Below, in pieces: positions 34,715 through 46,513 of a stretch of 64,000 nucleotides of DNA. Numbering within the stretch: the stretch's first letter is position 1; every line of letters starts with the position of its first letter. The stretch covers positions 61,984,660-62,048,659 of the forward strand of contig CM075649.1 in NCBI GenBank assembly GCA_037953625.1, given 5' to 3'. Under the pieces are notes generated by a model, which made no database searches, was not told the DNA's origin, and saw nothing but the letters and a program-made list of their open reading frames with translations. The position numbers and the translations under genes are program-made. The stretch is from Crotalaria pallida. Its lineage: Eukaryota > Streptophyta > Magnoliopsida > Fabales > Fabaceae.

Positions 34715-34815
34715 GTCATGCATAGTATAGATAGTAGGGATCCCGAACCGACTTTTGCTGCTGCAGTGGACCAGATGGATGCATGGAGGACCAGATGACC
34801 TGCTCTCAGACACTT

Positions 34816-37339
34816 TGTAACATCCTAGAAATAAATAGTAAAATAATAAATTTATAAAATAATATATATAAATATTTATTTAAGGATAGGATTAAGCCTT
34901 AGAAATTGTATAAGGGTAGTGAAGTAATAGGAAGCATAGGCCGACCCAGTATGTAAGTATTGGACCTTGGACCGATCCCGGCTGAGCTAAACGGGGTCAA
35001 ACGCGGAACCCGTTGTCAAGCTCGGATTAGCCGACCTCAGCGCACCTCACGTTATTATTCGAGAAGGAAGCTCAGACTACTGCTGTTCCTCTATACCGAG
35101 CCGACGTATCCAAGCTCTTCCGTGACAGCTCATGTTGAGCTGTTGGTCCATTGGGTTTCGCACCATCCGTACGATGTACTATCATTCACTTTATGTCACT
35201 ATCATTGCTTTATGTCCCTATCAAGTCACTATTCATGGCTTCCTTTAGAAGCCAATGAATCCTATCCACATATTCTAGCTTCTCAAAGAAGCCTCCAATG
35301 AGAACCACACAAATGTTTCCCCTAAATGAATAAAAGAAAATCCAAATACACAACACACAACACTATACTTCTCATTCTTTTTCTCCTTCGTCTCTCTCTC
35401 TCTCTCATTTTCTTCTTTGAAGTTCCAGCAACACACAAACCCCCAACGTATTTTCTTTCTCTCTTCTCACTCACGAATATCCCTCTCTTCCACCAAGGTC
35501 TACCAACCGGAAACCCTTCTTCTCTCCGTTCTATTTCCGTTTCGGATGCCTCCCTGGGCCGTTGTGGTGTGGTGGTGGCAGCAAAGAGGAAAGGATGCAA
35601 GAGGTGTGAAGCTCACAAGATCAAGCATCAAGGAAAACCATTGTCAAACTCTCAACTTTTATATCTCACGGTTTGAGGTAAGGAGTGAGTGTTACCTCTA
35701 CTTGAGTTTGGGTTTCTAGTATGTTCATAAAGGGTACTAAGAGTGGGTGTTAGATTAGGGAATGAACATAGGATAATATTAGAGAGGAAAGGTAAAAAGG
35801 GAAATGGGAACCAATGAATGAACTAGAAACATGAATTTTAGGTGAAGAGGGAACATTATTTTCGGTTATATGCTTATATTTACATGATGGACTGGTTAAA
35901 TGCTTTATTCATAATGTTGTTGTGGTATAAGTGTTTATGAGCTTTGATGTTTGTTATTTATATCTGTGGCCGAGCTGAGAGAGGTTGAGAATGGGTATGA
36001 GAAAATGGTAAATATGGAAAGCAGGAGAGATAGAGTAATAAGTCAGGTAACGAGAAAGGTTAATGGAAAAGGGGAATGGTTAAAGGGGTGAGCCGATAGA
36101 GGCCGAGCTAATGAAATGGTTAAAAAGGTAAGAGGAATTAAAGAGAAATGGTTGTGTGATCGGGTCATAGCAGACGCGTACTGGGTGCGTGCATTTATCG
36201 CGTCAGACGCATACGGGGTATGCGCAGCTGTAAGATGGGTACTGGGTACTCGCAGTTATGATTCACACAAGGTTCCGAGCACGGAATCGGTGGGTAGTGC
36301 TCCTGGTCATAGAAGACGCGTACTGGGTGCGTGCATTGATCGCGTAAGACGTCGAGATGCGCAGCTGTAAGACGGGTACTGGGTGCTCGCAGTTATGGAC
36401 ACTCCTAACTCCATGGAATGATCGGCGGTAGTGCTCCTGGTCATAGAAGACGCGTACTGGGTGCGTGCATTGATCGCGTCAGACGCATACTGGGTATGTG
36501 CAGCTGTAAGACGGGTACTGGGTACTCGCAGTTATGGACACTCCGATATCCGACCTTAAATGGTGTAAGACATGCACTGGGTGTATGCATCCGAGAAGAA
36601 TAAAATATTATAAGCTATGTAAAATTGGAATAATGAGTAATGAATCCGAGATCGAGATGGTAATCCGAGGTAAGAGAGTAGTGGTCGAGAAACCGAGTGT
36701 AAGAATTAAGGAAAGGGTATAAGGGGAATTAATCGGATGAACCGAGGTATAACTAATAGGTAATTGACGAACTGGATACGGATGTGAGCCGAGCTAAATG
36801 AGATTGTATGCATGTGAGCCGAGCTAAATGAGATTGTATGCATGTGAGCCGAGCTGAATGATGATGTATGCATGTGACATATGGTTTGATTACTTGTTAT
36901 TTATATGCTAATTGACTACTTGTGTTTGGCTTGGTAGTTCGGTATGTCATGTTAGAAACTGCTTATTTAAGTTCTGTGTAATGCTCACCTCCTTACCATT
37001 TTTCAGGTACTGAGTCCGAGCAGACATAGTCCCCGGCCGAGCAGGTTCACTCTCCCTCACAGGGAGAGTAAGTCATTAGAGTCGGAAAATGTGTTTTGTA
37101 TGAGTCTCGGCCAGTTGGCCGAGCTAAAACACTATTTTGTATTTTTGGATTAATGAACTTGGTGTAACTATGTTTCTTAACTTTAATTTAATGATGTATG
37201 AAGTCTTCCGCTTTATAACTCTGATGTTTTTGTATTAATGGAAGGAAATATTACTTTGGCATTTATCATAATCATTTTTAAAAGAAATTTTAAATCCAAA
37301 TTTTCGGGTTTAAGGGTAATTATTATATAGGGTGTTACA
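34816..37339 (+). mobile_element. X 5' LTR
   Basis: 2524 bases, TGTAACATCCTAG to GGGTGTTACA. Order: CT-rich leader (35370-35480), donor-like GAG|GTAAGG at 35678, hairpin array (36170-36595), a 30-base direct repeat (GTGAGCCGAGCTAAATGAGA type) three times at 36785-36870, acceptor-like TTTTTCAG ending 37006, hairpin CTCTCCCT-CAC-AGGGAGAG (37050-37068). The CACTT target duplication precedes it (34811-34815) and recurs after the 3' LTR. ORFs at 34960-35301 and 35322-35719 recur in the 3' LTR with differences and resemble nothing known to me. Confidence 0.95.
36170..36595. repeat. Hairpin array with TGG loop, X 5' LTR
   Basis: About nine hairpins. Examples: CGCGTAC-TGG-GTGCGTG (36175-36191), CGCATAC-GGG-GTATGCG (36208-36224), GGGTAC-TGG-GTACTC (36237-36251) and ATGCAC-TGG-GTGTAT near 36570. 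The loop and its C-G closing pair are nearly constant; stems differ and keep pairing, partly through G-U pairs. Confidence 0.9.
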
Positions 37340-37343
37340 TTTT

Positions 37344-37355
37344 TGGTATCAGAGC
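37344..37355 (+). promoter_or_regulatory. Primer binding site of X
   Basis: TGGTATCAGAGC, initiator tRNA-Met type, four bases after the LTR. Confidence 0.93.
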
Positions 37356-37539
37356 AGTTTCTCCTCGGCCTATTGGAGTTGCAAAGGACTCCAGTGGTTA
37401 CTCACCAAGAGAGTGACAAATAAGTAAAGTCTAGAAGTCTAAGTTAGACAATAGAGCTTATAGAAGTATATGTTGATATATATATATATATCTTTACTTT
37501 TTCGATGGTTAATTGGCTTTCTCTCCATGACCGAGCAGC

Positions 37540-39270
37540 ATGGCTGGGAGAAGAGCTGATAACGACCGAATTGCTGCCGTGCTGGAAACTTTGGTTCAAC
37601 TGCAGCAGAACCAAGCGCAGGCTCAGCAGAATCAGACTGAGAACCTCGCTCAGAACATCGCCGCAGCCGCAGCAGCTGCAGCTGCAGCCCTTCAGCCTCA
37701 ACCTCCGGCTCCGGTCGAGATCGACTGGATGAGCCGGTTTAGAAAGAACGAACCACATCGGTTTGAAGGGGGTTATAATCCAGATGGAGCTCAGAGATGG
37801 CTCCAGGACATTGAGAAGACTTTTCGATCTCTGCAACTGCCCTATGAGTACAGGGTGAGGTTAGATGAATTTGTGCTGGCGAGTGAAGCACTGGTGGGAG
37901 CAGCAGAGCCGTGGATTGGAAGCGGCTAATGAAGCCATTACTTGGGATCTGTTCCGAACTCGATTTCTCGGAAAGTATTTTCCCGAAGATGTCAGGAGAG
38001 AGAAGGAACTTCCGTTTCTCAAGCTGGAGCAGAGGAACTTGAGTGTCAGAGAGTATGCCGCTCAGTTCGAGGATTTGATCTGTTATTCTGGAAGCTACCG
38101 AGATGCTGATGAGCGTACCAAGTGCATCAAGTTTGAGTCTAGTCTCCGTGATGATATTCGGCTCGCTTTCGAATATCAAAACGTGGCTAATCTCTCGCAA
38201 TTGGTGAACATGGCCAGCACCTATGAGAAGGGGCTTAAGAGGAAAGCCGACGGAAAGAGGAGTAGGTCAGCACAGAAAGCAGTGGGGCCTATCAGGGGGA
38301 AAGGAGTTGTTCAGAGATCTGCTCCCTATGTGAACCCGAGCTCCAGAATGTCAACAGCCCCAAGGAGCGCTGGTCAAATGGTGGTTGTTCCTGGCCCCTA
38401 TCCGATCTGCCAACACTGTGGAAAGCAGCACAAAGGAGAATGCTGGAGTCTGGATCCGAGCCGAGCAAGAGGATCCTGTTTCCGTTGTGGAAAGCCTGGT
38501 CATTTTGCAGCTCGATGTATCGAGAATCTGGTAAAAGAAGAGGTCAATGTGACAAGGGCTCAACAAACTGGTGTTAACCGACCAATTCAGAGAGGCAAAG
38601 TTTACACCATGGATGGTGAAGAAGTGACTGATGCCGACGAGTTGATCCGAGGTACTTTTCGAGTAAACAACATCGCATGTGCTGTGTTATTTGATTGTCG
38701 AGCCACACATTCTTTCATTTCCCTTGACTGTATGAACAAACTAAAACTATCCCCTGTAGAAATGCCTTACAAACTGTCCATTTCTACCCCAACCAATTCT
38801 TCTGTAATCACCTCCCAAATGTGCTTAGAGTGTCCTATTCAAGTGTTAGGCCGAGAGTTTAAGGTCAACCTAATTTGTTTGCCCCTAACAAAACTAGATG
38901 TCATCCTCGGCATGGACTGGATGTCTCAACACCATGTCCTGCTCGACTGCCGAGAGAAAACCGTCATCTTTAGTGGCTCTTCTGTTTCCAAGTTAGAGGC
39001 AACAGAGGAACCGACCCTAGACAGAATTCCTATAGTCGAAGATTTCCCAGAGGTTTTCTCGGACGAAATGCTTGGCTTACCGCTGAGAAGAGAAGTAGAG
39101 TTCAGTATAGACCTCATTCCGGGAACTGGTCCGATTTCAATTGCTCCGTACAGAATGGCACCTCCCGAACTAGAAGAGCTTAAGAAACAACTGGAGGAGC
39201 TCTTGGCCAAAAAGCTGATCAGGCCAAGCGTGTCGCCTTGGGGAGCTCCAATCTTGTTCGTTAAAAAGAA
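37540..39270 (+). pseudogene. gag-pol: X gag-protease-RT start, interrupted by Y
   Basis: Gag starts MAGRRADNDR with glutamine- and alanine-rich runs, then FRKNEPHRFEGG. A frameshift (net two bases lost) near 37888 falls where T Gag has SEAEHWW; the frame continues through FPEDVRREKE, CQHC-type cysteines and the zinc knuckle CFRCGKPGHFAARC. The protease region follows in the same frame (ACAVLFD..ATHSFIS, ILGMDWM), but the active-site triad usual in this family (DSG) reads DCR, so it should be inactive. The RT start (APYRMAPPELEELKKQL, SPWGAPILFVKKK) is cut at 39274 by Y; the gene resumes at 49711. Gag and Pol share one frame apart from the lesion. Confidence 0.93.
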
Positions 39271-39274
39271 AGTT

Positions 39275-39806
39275 TGTAACATCCCGAGTTTTAATCCCAA
39301 GTATAATTACAATTATAATTATTATAATAATAGATTGAAATAATAATAACACTAATCAAGTTTAGGAATAACTAATTAAGGTCCCTTTTAGTCTTACTAA
39401 AGTGTTAGGAGACATCGGGATTAAAACACAATGATTTCTTTAACGTTATAAATTACAAGTTTTATTGAATTAAATAATTGTTTCCTGGAATTTAGTACTT
39501 AGGTGTTGGGTAGTTTCATAAAAATATATTATGTCAATTACGAAACTATATCTTATTTATACATATTAAAGTAGAATCATTAAAATAGTTACCCTAATTG
39601 AAAAATATACTTTCTATATTTTAATTTGTTTTGTTATATTTAATATTAAACTTGTTCTAAGAACTTCGAGACTTTTAACTTTATGATTTTATAAAGGTAA
39701 TTCTTTGATGCTTACATGTTATTTTAGTATTTCTTGAGATTTAAAATAAACAAATAAAAAAAATTGCTATTAGTGTTTTAAAACCATACTAACACAAGTA
39801 GTAGTG

Positions 39807-39842
<36 letters not shown>

Positions 39843-42800
39843 AAGAAAAAAAATAAAATAATAAGAGGAAGGGGGGGTTTCGAACCCTCCCCCCAACTCC
39901 TTCTTCTTCCTCTCCTCAGTGAAGAGGCCGCCGGCCCTAACCCCCATTTCTCTCACCACCGCCAAGCTGCCAACCACCGCCGGTGCCGCCTAAACTGCCG
40001 CCACCCACTCTCGCCTAAGAGGCCAGCCATCGCAGCTCCCATCTCTCTCTCTCTCTCCTCCCTAGGCTGTCGATCTCGCAGTCGCCTCCGTGAGCAGGAG
40101 CTGAACGCCGCCGCTGCTTGTGCTTTCCCTCTCCACCAAGTCGCGAGCAACGACTCCCTCCAGATCGGACGCCACTCGCGGTCCAGCCACCGTTGTGACC
40201 CAGGACCACGATCTCTGATTCCTCTAGTCGCTGGTGTCCCCTGCGGGTTCGAACCGAACCAAAACGTCACCGTGACGCGAAGACAGCCACCACCGTGTTG
40301 CAGCGCTCCTCTCTCTCCCCCGTGCTCGCGTCTCTCTCTTTCTTCCCTTGGACCGTCGTCGTTGTTGTGTGCCGCCACGGGTGGTGGTGCCGCCGTTTGA
40401 CTGGGTTGCTGTGAACCGGGCCTAAACCAGCTTGTTGTGCCTTGAACCGGAGACTCATGGAGCTTTAGAGTCAAACCGACGCCGGTCGTGGATGCTGTGA
40501 AGAGGTGAGGCTGTGAACCGATGCCGTTTTTGTCCTCCCTGCTACTTCAAAAATCACATTTGAGGGTAAATCCCTAATACCCTTTCTAATTGCTCTATGT
40601 TGTGTTTTAATTTTTAGTACTAATGCTAATTTAATATTATTGGTAATAATTATTTAGTATGAAATTGTTTTAGAAATTAAATTGTATTATAATTTATATT
40701 TATTTTAATGATACTGTTATTGATGATGATTTTAAGGGGTCACTTTAATGTGTAACAACATCGAATTAGACGTATGTCAAATGAATCGTTTTAAAGAGTA
40801 TTTTAGTTAAATGTGCTGAGTTCCTAAGTAATTGAACTGTTGTTTAGCTTGGTGGGCTTATCCCTAGGCTGAACAATACACCAGTTAATTAGGAACCGGA
40901 CATATCCGACATACATTAATTCGAGTTTAAACCTATCTTGAACTTTTAATTCTAAATTGAAGGAGAGTATAGTTAATTGGTTTGGGGAATGTGATTTGCT
41001 TATTTTGAACAAAGAACACTCTCTTTCTAATTCAGAATTACTAGTTTTAAGTAGCTAAAAATATGTGATTTCAATCTATTATGATTCTTTTGTTGATTTC
41101 GAAAGTTAGCATATTTTTCAAAAGAAGCTATACTATTTTAAATGAAAAGGGGCACGATTTTGAATCTACGAATTTGAATCATGTAATTACGTGGTTTGGA
41201 AACATATTCAAGACACAATGCTTTAAACCAAAATACAATAAGTTAATGCATTTTATTTTATGATTTGGAATAAAATACATTGCTTGTCAAGTTTCGATAT
41301 TTCATATTGGTTTATTTTAGTCCGGTGTGCACAACTTTAAAGTGTCCGTTTTAGCGTGATTTCAAAGTATATTGTCATTGTTTTGTATGACCCGGTTAGA
41401 CGACGAATGACTTTAGGATCAGCAGGGATGCGAACATTGAACCGCGTTATGTTGGGCAGCGTTGCACGAAGAGAATCAGGTCTAAGGAAACGCAAGTAAG
41501 GGGTGTTTTACCTTGCTTTAGAGGGTATTTTATGATTAGTTTATAATACTTGCTAAGAATACGTGGGTGTCCTTCCGACTGATTATTCGGGTAATTAATT
41601 TAGATTAAAAATAAAGTAAGAAAATAAATGAAATGAGCCATAAATTGATACTTGTGAATGAATATGCATGCTAAATGCTATATGTTATCATGTATGTTTA
41701 TTGAAGAACATGAACTCTGGTTGTTAATTGTGAATGATTATAAGTGATTATTGTTTGTATACCTGGTTGAATTGTGATGTTTGGAATTTAATGGTGTGAG
41801 TATTTGAAGGTATTGGTTGATTTGGTTGTGAATGATTTTGATTTAAATTAAAAGAGTGACCGAGTTGCAGCTATGATTGATCCTTGGGATACATCGACCC
41901 ATTAGGTGCCCTGTTAGGTGACAAGTTACCCATTAGGCACAAGTTACCCAATCCAGGTGAAAGTTACCTATTAGGTCCTGTAAATGCCCCGTTAGGCGGG
42001 TGTATCCAATGGATCAATCATGCTGCACAATAATAATAGTTTTGAAAAGAGAAAATGTGAATGTGATGGTAAAAGAGTTGAGATGTTGTTTTTGGTCCTA
42101 ATGGGTGTCAACCGTGGCCTAATAGGTGGAAAGTTACCTGGATTGGGTGAAAGTCCTAGTGGATGTGAAATGCCTAACAGGTGCGCTAATCCCTAATGGT
42201 AAAGAAAAGATAAAATGATTTGAAAGATGATGAGATGTGTGTATGTTGTCCTCTGACCGTGAGGAGACATACGATGTTATTTGGGTGTGTTAGCCTCTGA
42301 TTGTGAGGTGACATACGGTGTATGATTTCGAAAAAAAAAGAGCATGATTTATGGTTATGAGTTGAAAACTGATAATATGAGTATTTGTGTTTGAATATTG
42401 AAATTGTGTCTATGTGCTAAATGATATATTTATATGAGTTGGTAATTTATGAGAATGGAAATGGAACAGATGAGACTTAACGAAGATATTGGAAAGGTAA
42501 TATGAATGGAATAAACGAATGGATACTAATAAGACTGTTGGTTGTGTATGACGCATGTTGGGTTGCCTAAATGAAATTATATGTGCTACGTGCTAATTGT
42601 GTTTGACTTGGTAGGTCATTATGCCTAGTTAGAAACTACTCCTCTATTTCATGTGTAAATCTCACCCTTGCAACCATTTTTACAGGTTCAAAGTTTGAGC
42701 AGACACAGTTTCCGGACGAGCAGGGGTACACTCCACACCGTGGAGTGTAATTTAGTTAAGAGGGAATTATATTCTTTTCATTATAATTGATTTAATTTGA

Positions 42801-43035
42801 TTGTGAAACAATTCGTTGTAAGACCTGAGTTTTGTTATACTTTGTTAGCAGGGCATGAAAATCAAATTAGTATAATTGTAAATATTTTCTAAACTGTACT
42901 GGTCTGACAGGTATAGACAGGAAATTTTGGGGAAAGTCCGAAAATCAGAGGAAACTCTGCCGGATTTTCGTCGAAATTTTCAAGTCCATATTTTTATAAA
43001 TCTTAAATTAACTAAATATAGGTAAGGGTGTTACA
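39275..43035 (+). mobile_element. Y 5' LTR
   Basis: 3761 bases, TGTAACATCCCGAG to GGGTGTTACA, flanked on the left by AAGTT (39270-39274). Contains a (TAA)n run (39808-39838), a GC- and CT-rich leader (39870-40510), donor-like sites at 40505 or 40566, a repeat/hairpin region (41880-42320), acceptor-like TTTTTACAG ending 42685, and hairpin ACTCCAC-ACC-GTGGAGT near 42731. It differs from the 3' LTR at roughly one base in a hundred by eye. ORFs in the GC-rich leader on both strands are not conserved as proteins between the two LTRs. Confidence 0.95.
41880..42320. repeat. ATTAGG/CCTAAT repeats and hairpins, Y 5' LTR
   Basis: The first half repeats CC(C/T)(A/G)TTAGG; the second half repeats the complementary CCTAA(T/C)(A/G)GG, so the two halves form a larger inverted repeat sharing ACCCAATCCAGGT. 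Two further hairpins have constant TGAYYGT loops: TCCTC-TGACCGT-GAGGA (42249-42265) and GCCTC-TGATTGT-GAGGT (42293-42309). The same region is at about 48535-48995 in the 3' LTR. Confidence 0.7.
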
Positions 43036-43038
43036 TTA

Positions 43039-43050
43039 TGGTATCAGAGC
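43039..43050 (+). promoter_or_regulatory. Primer binding site of Y
   Basis: TGGTATCAGAGC, initiator tRNA-Met type, three bases after the LTR. Confidence 0.93.
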
Positions 43051-45129
43051 AGTTTCCCTCGGCCTTTGGAGTTTGGACTCACAACTCCTATGGTTTACTC
43101 ACCAAGCTAGTAACCGATAGATATTGAAATGTTTAAATTAGTTTGATAGGGTATATATATGTATATGCTTATTGGTGAGATTGTATTATATGTGTGTAAG
43201 TTTAGTAATTTTATACTGAAAATTAAGAGTTCTTATCAATTGGATAGATACGTTCTGCTTGCTCTATATGTGTTGCGTGACTTAGAAGTATAAGTTTGTT
43301 GGCATAAGTGGTTGTCTACCTGAGTATATAGTTGTCACCCATAGAGTGAGATGAGTAAATTCCCTTATGAGATGTTAATCTCTAACTAGTGGTTTATCGT
43401 GACAACTACCTTATCTGGCTCTTAGCTAAGGGAACTTTCCCTCAGAACCAAAAATTAGTTTTTGCATGTATCAATGTTTAGAAGGAGTAACCATTTGACC
43501 AAACCCTTGTGAGTAAGTCTTCTTATAGAATTGCTGCGGACTAGTGAGCCGGGTGAAAAAGACGAGTAAAGAGTTGTGGCAGAGAGGGTTATGACTGACT
43601 GAGTGTGTCACGTCAACGATCTTAGTGATCTTTGTTAAAACTCGGAGGAAAAATCTTTCGTGGTTATGTTTGAGTGCTTTGGCGATAGGTATGGATGCTC
43701 TTATAAATTGCGAGGAAATGTTGTGAGGAGAGAAATCCTAGGGTGTGGTTGTATGGTGATACGATTCTCTCTGTACTCGTGAAAAGCGTTACGTCGGAAT
43801 ATTGCATGACGAAACCTTAGGAATTAGAATTTAGTGGACTTAGAATAATATCCCTTAATTCGTAGTTGAATTCTTGGTGTGTGTTTCAAACTTCATAAAG
43901 TGTTCAAATCCAATTTCCCCATTTGTGGTATTGTCATATTTGGAAAACGTGTAATTGTCAAGACTAAGGGCAGTGAAAGACCCCAACGGGCTAGGGCATG
44001 CTAGCTGCCACCCCAACGGGAAGGATTAACCCTTGAGATTGAACCAAAAGCACGAATTCCAAATATGACACTTTAGACAAAATAATTCCAATAGCATTTC
44101 TAAGCATCAAAAACCGTGATTGAAGTCGTGCCACTCATTCTATAGTTTTTTTTGTTCCCCTTCATGTATCAAATCTACAGACAGTGTCCCGAATTTGGAG
44201 CGTTGATTCGGCTGTGCAGAACTTTAATGTTTTCTTAACGTCTTGAACCTTTATTTCTTCGTCTAAATCTTGACATCTTAGATATAAATTGTTGAATCTA
44301 GATTTCTTTCTTTTGCGCATATCGATTGATTGTGAATGAATTTTATTAATTCATGATACACTCATTAATGTACAACTTCTTAAGTACATTATACCCTTCA
44401 TTTCCAATCCAATTGAACGCTTGAATACAAACCAAAAGTTTGCCTCTTCTTATTTTGCATGGGTTGGATCCTACATACCCCCTTGGCCTTCCGATATCAA
44501 ATGGGATTTCTCTATTGTCCTTGACAATGGAATTGTATTTTGAACAACCTTGACTTCGTGTGTTTCAAATATAACTAGAGAGTTATCAATTCTTCCTTTA
44601 ATCACGTATATTTTCCTGAAGGCAACATACAGTTAGGACTTGATAAGTCAATGCCAGAATCTGTCTTTGGCTCATAATTCTTACAATCTCTTGCACGCCA
44701 ACAAGTTTGATCAACTGGTCATTCTTTTCGATTCTGTTTGCCTTGTGACCGTTCTAGACTCGAATGGTCTCTTGCAAAGTCTAAACAAATGCTTGCTAAG
44801 TTGAAACATTCCAAATAGCATGGAATCATTTTCATGTGACCCATGATTGGATGATCATATTTATTTTGATCATGCCTCCTAATATTTTCAAAGAAGCAAC
44901 TCCTGAGACTCTATCCTTACTTCTTGTTAGAAACCGAAAACAATTCTTTTTTTTCAACCTCTTGGCTTGTCTTATCCTTGGATTTGATTGGCACTTTCAC
45001 GAGTTTATTATGTCATGTCTCTCTAATGAGAAGGCAGCTGAATCTCCTATCCTATCCGAAATAAAGTTGACATTAAAGAAGTCTGGATATCATCAACTGT
45101 TATCCCATATTGTTGTGCTATTGTCTAAA

Positions 45130-45555
45130 TAAAGGATCCTAAGCCCCCGTACTCGTTAGGAGTAGAGTAATAGGTATTAGGATCCTCAGGAGATCGAGCT
45201 GCATTAGATGTCGGCAAGCCATCATGTACCATTACCAAGACTAATCAAGTCAACCATCACTCCTTAGAAAATGCATCTTTCGATAATTCCCTATTGAAAA
45301 TGCACTCTCCGGGATAATTTCCATTGTCATCTTGCTTTACGTGTACCTAACCATGCTGCTGTCTCTCAATGCCTGTGGTTCCATGATCCTTCCATGTTGG
45401 CGGTCTACCCATACTCGTTAGTCAACAGATAGCATGGACCTTCTTAACCTTGTCACCCAGCACATCCTTGATCACCTTGCAAATATCATTAAACTCCTCC
45501 TTGAGTGCTTTGTGTTTCTTCTTCTCATCTTCACTGTTTTCGAGCCTCAAACAAT
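45130..45555 (-). pseudogene. HSP90: Captured fragment of a plant HSP90 gene
   Basis: Minus strand from about 45550 reads LENSEDEKKKHKALKEEF, then CKVIKDVLGDKV, a hallmark of the start of the HSP90 C-terminal half. After a deletion the next HSP90 stretch follows in another frame: NEYG, stop where tryptophan is expected, TANME, then with one base missing RIM.PQALRDSSM, later SKMTMEI.PE, and near the end EDPNT. All are in HSP90 order, so a contiguous gene piece of some 400 bases was captured and then decayed by stops and frameshifts. HSP90 is a cytosolic ATP-dependent chaperone; this fragment lacks the N-terminal ATPase domain and cannot work. It is antisense to Y. Identification is by recall of the family. 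Confidence 0.82.
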
Positions 45556-45890
45556 AAGTGGGAGAATTTAGAAGTAAACACGAGAATTCGCCAAATAGTA
45601 GAAGTTCAGTATAACCCAATGCATCTCAACAGGTATGTCGATGCCAAGTGGGGGAGAACTTAGTAACCTAGCAGGAATCTAGTCCAGGTAACCATGAAAG
45701 GAGGGGATGATAAAAGGGAACAAGAAGGAAAGTCGAGCGCGAATGAGGCATATAGTGTTCAAAGGTGAACACGAAGAGGCCAAGAAGGATGGATGCGAAG
45801 TATCTTAAAGTAGAAGAACAGAACTGATGGGGAGATAAACAGTGTGGTCGAAAACCACGTCTAGGGATGGTTCTCCATTTATGGAATTGG

Positions 45891-45931
45891 TCGGAATTTC
45901 GGGGACGAAATTCTCCTAAGTGGGGGAGAAT
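45891..45931 (+). promoter_or_regulatory. Conserved hairpin and polypurine tract of Y
   Basis: AATTTCGGGGACGAAATT then AAGTGGGGGAGAAT before the 3' LTR. Confidence 0.9.
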
Positions 45932-46462
45932 TGTAACATCCCGAGTTTTAATCCCAAGTATAATTACAATTATAATTATTATAATAATAGATTGAAATAA
46001 TAATAACACTAATCAAGTTTAGGAATAACTAATTAAGGTCCCTTTTAGTCTTACTAAAGTGTTAGGAGACATCGGGATTAAAACACAATGATTTCTTTAA
46101 CGTTATAAATTACAAGTTTTATTGAATTAAATAATTGTTTTCTGGAATTTAGTACTTAGGTGTTGGGTAGTTTCATAAAAATATATTATGTCAATTACGA
46201 AACTATATCTTATTTATACATATTAAAGTAGAATCATTAAAATAGTTACCCTAATTGAAAAATATACTTTCTATATTTTAATTTGTTATGTTATATTTAA
46301 TATTAAACTTGTTCTAAGAACTTCGAGACTTTTAACTTTATGATTTTATAAAGGTAATTCTTTGATGCTTACATGTTATTTTAGTATTTCTTGAGATTTA
46401 AAATAAACAAATAAAAAAAATGCTATTAGTGTTTTAAAACCATACTAACACAAGTAGTAGTG

Positions 46463-46513
<51 letters not shown>

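Larger units (their letters stand above)
31783..34815 (+). mobile_element. W 3' LTR, first part (to X insertion)
   Basis: Order: LTR start; small ACTCGAGT cluster (32040-32095); leader; donor-like GAG|GTAAGT at 32684; main ACTCGAGT cluster (33090-33380); a 173-base repeat pair (33625-33797, 33827-33999) with pairing stretches; acceptor-like ATAG ending 34225; ORF 34229-34714; then X at 34816. The LTR resumes at 54880 and ends at 55368; without X it is about 3.5 kb, matching V's 3.56 kb. Confidence 0.92.
43036..45931 (+). mobile_element. Y internal region without gag or pol
   Basis: About 2.9 kb from PBS to PPT. I found no Gag, protease, RT or integrase motif in any frame, so Y is a non-autonomous element (LARD-like) that must have been moved by another element's enzymes. 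43060-45130 holds no recognised coding sequence; the ORF at 44836-45132 is unrecognised and probably chance. 45130-45555 is a captured HSP90 fragment on the opposite strand. Confidence 0.85.

Noticed and set aside
39804..40474. Long ORFs on both strands of the Y leader (also 46624-47145)
   Set aside because: GC-rich, stop-poor DNA. The plus ORF of the 5' LTR is not kept in the 3' LTR, and no domain is seen.
44836..45132. 98-codon plus ORF in the Y internal region
   Set aside because: No recognisable motif and unremarkable length for AT-rich DNA; it abuts the end of the decayed HSP90 fragment.
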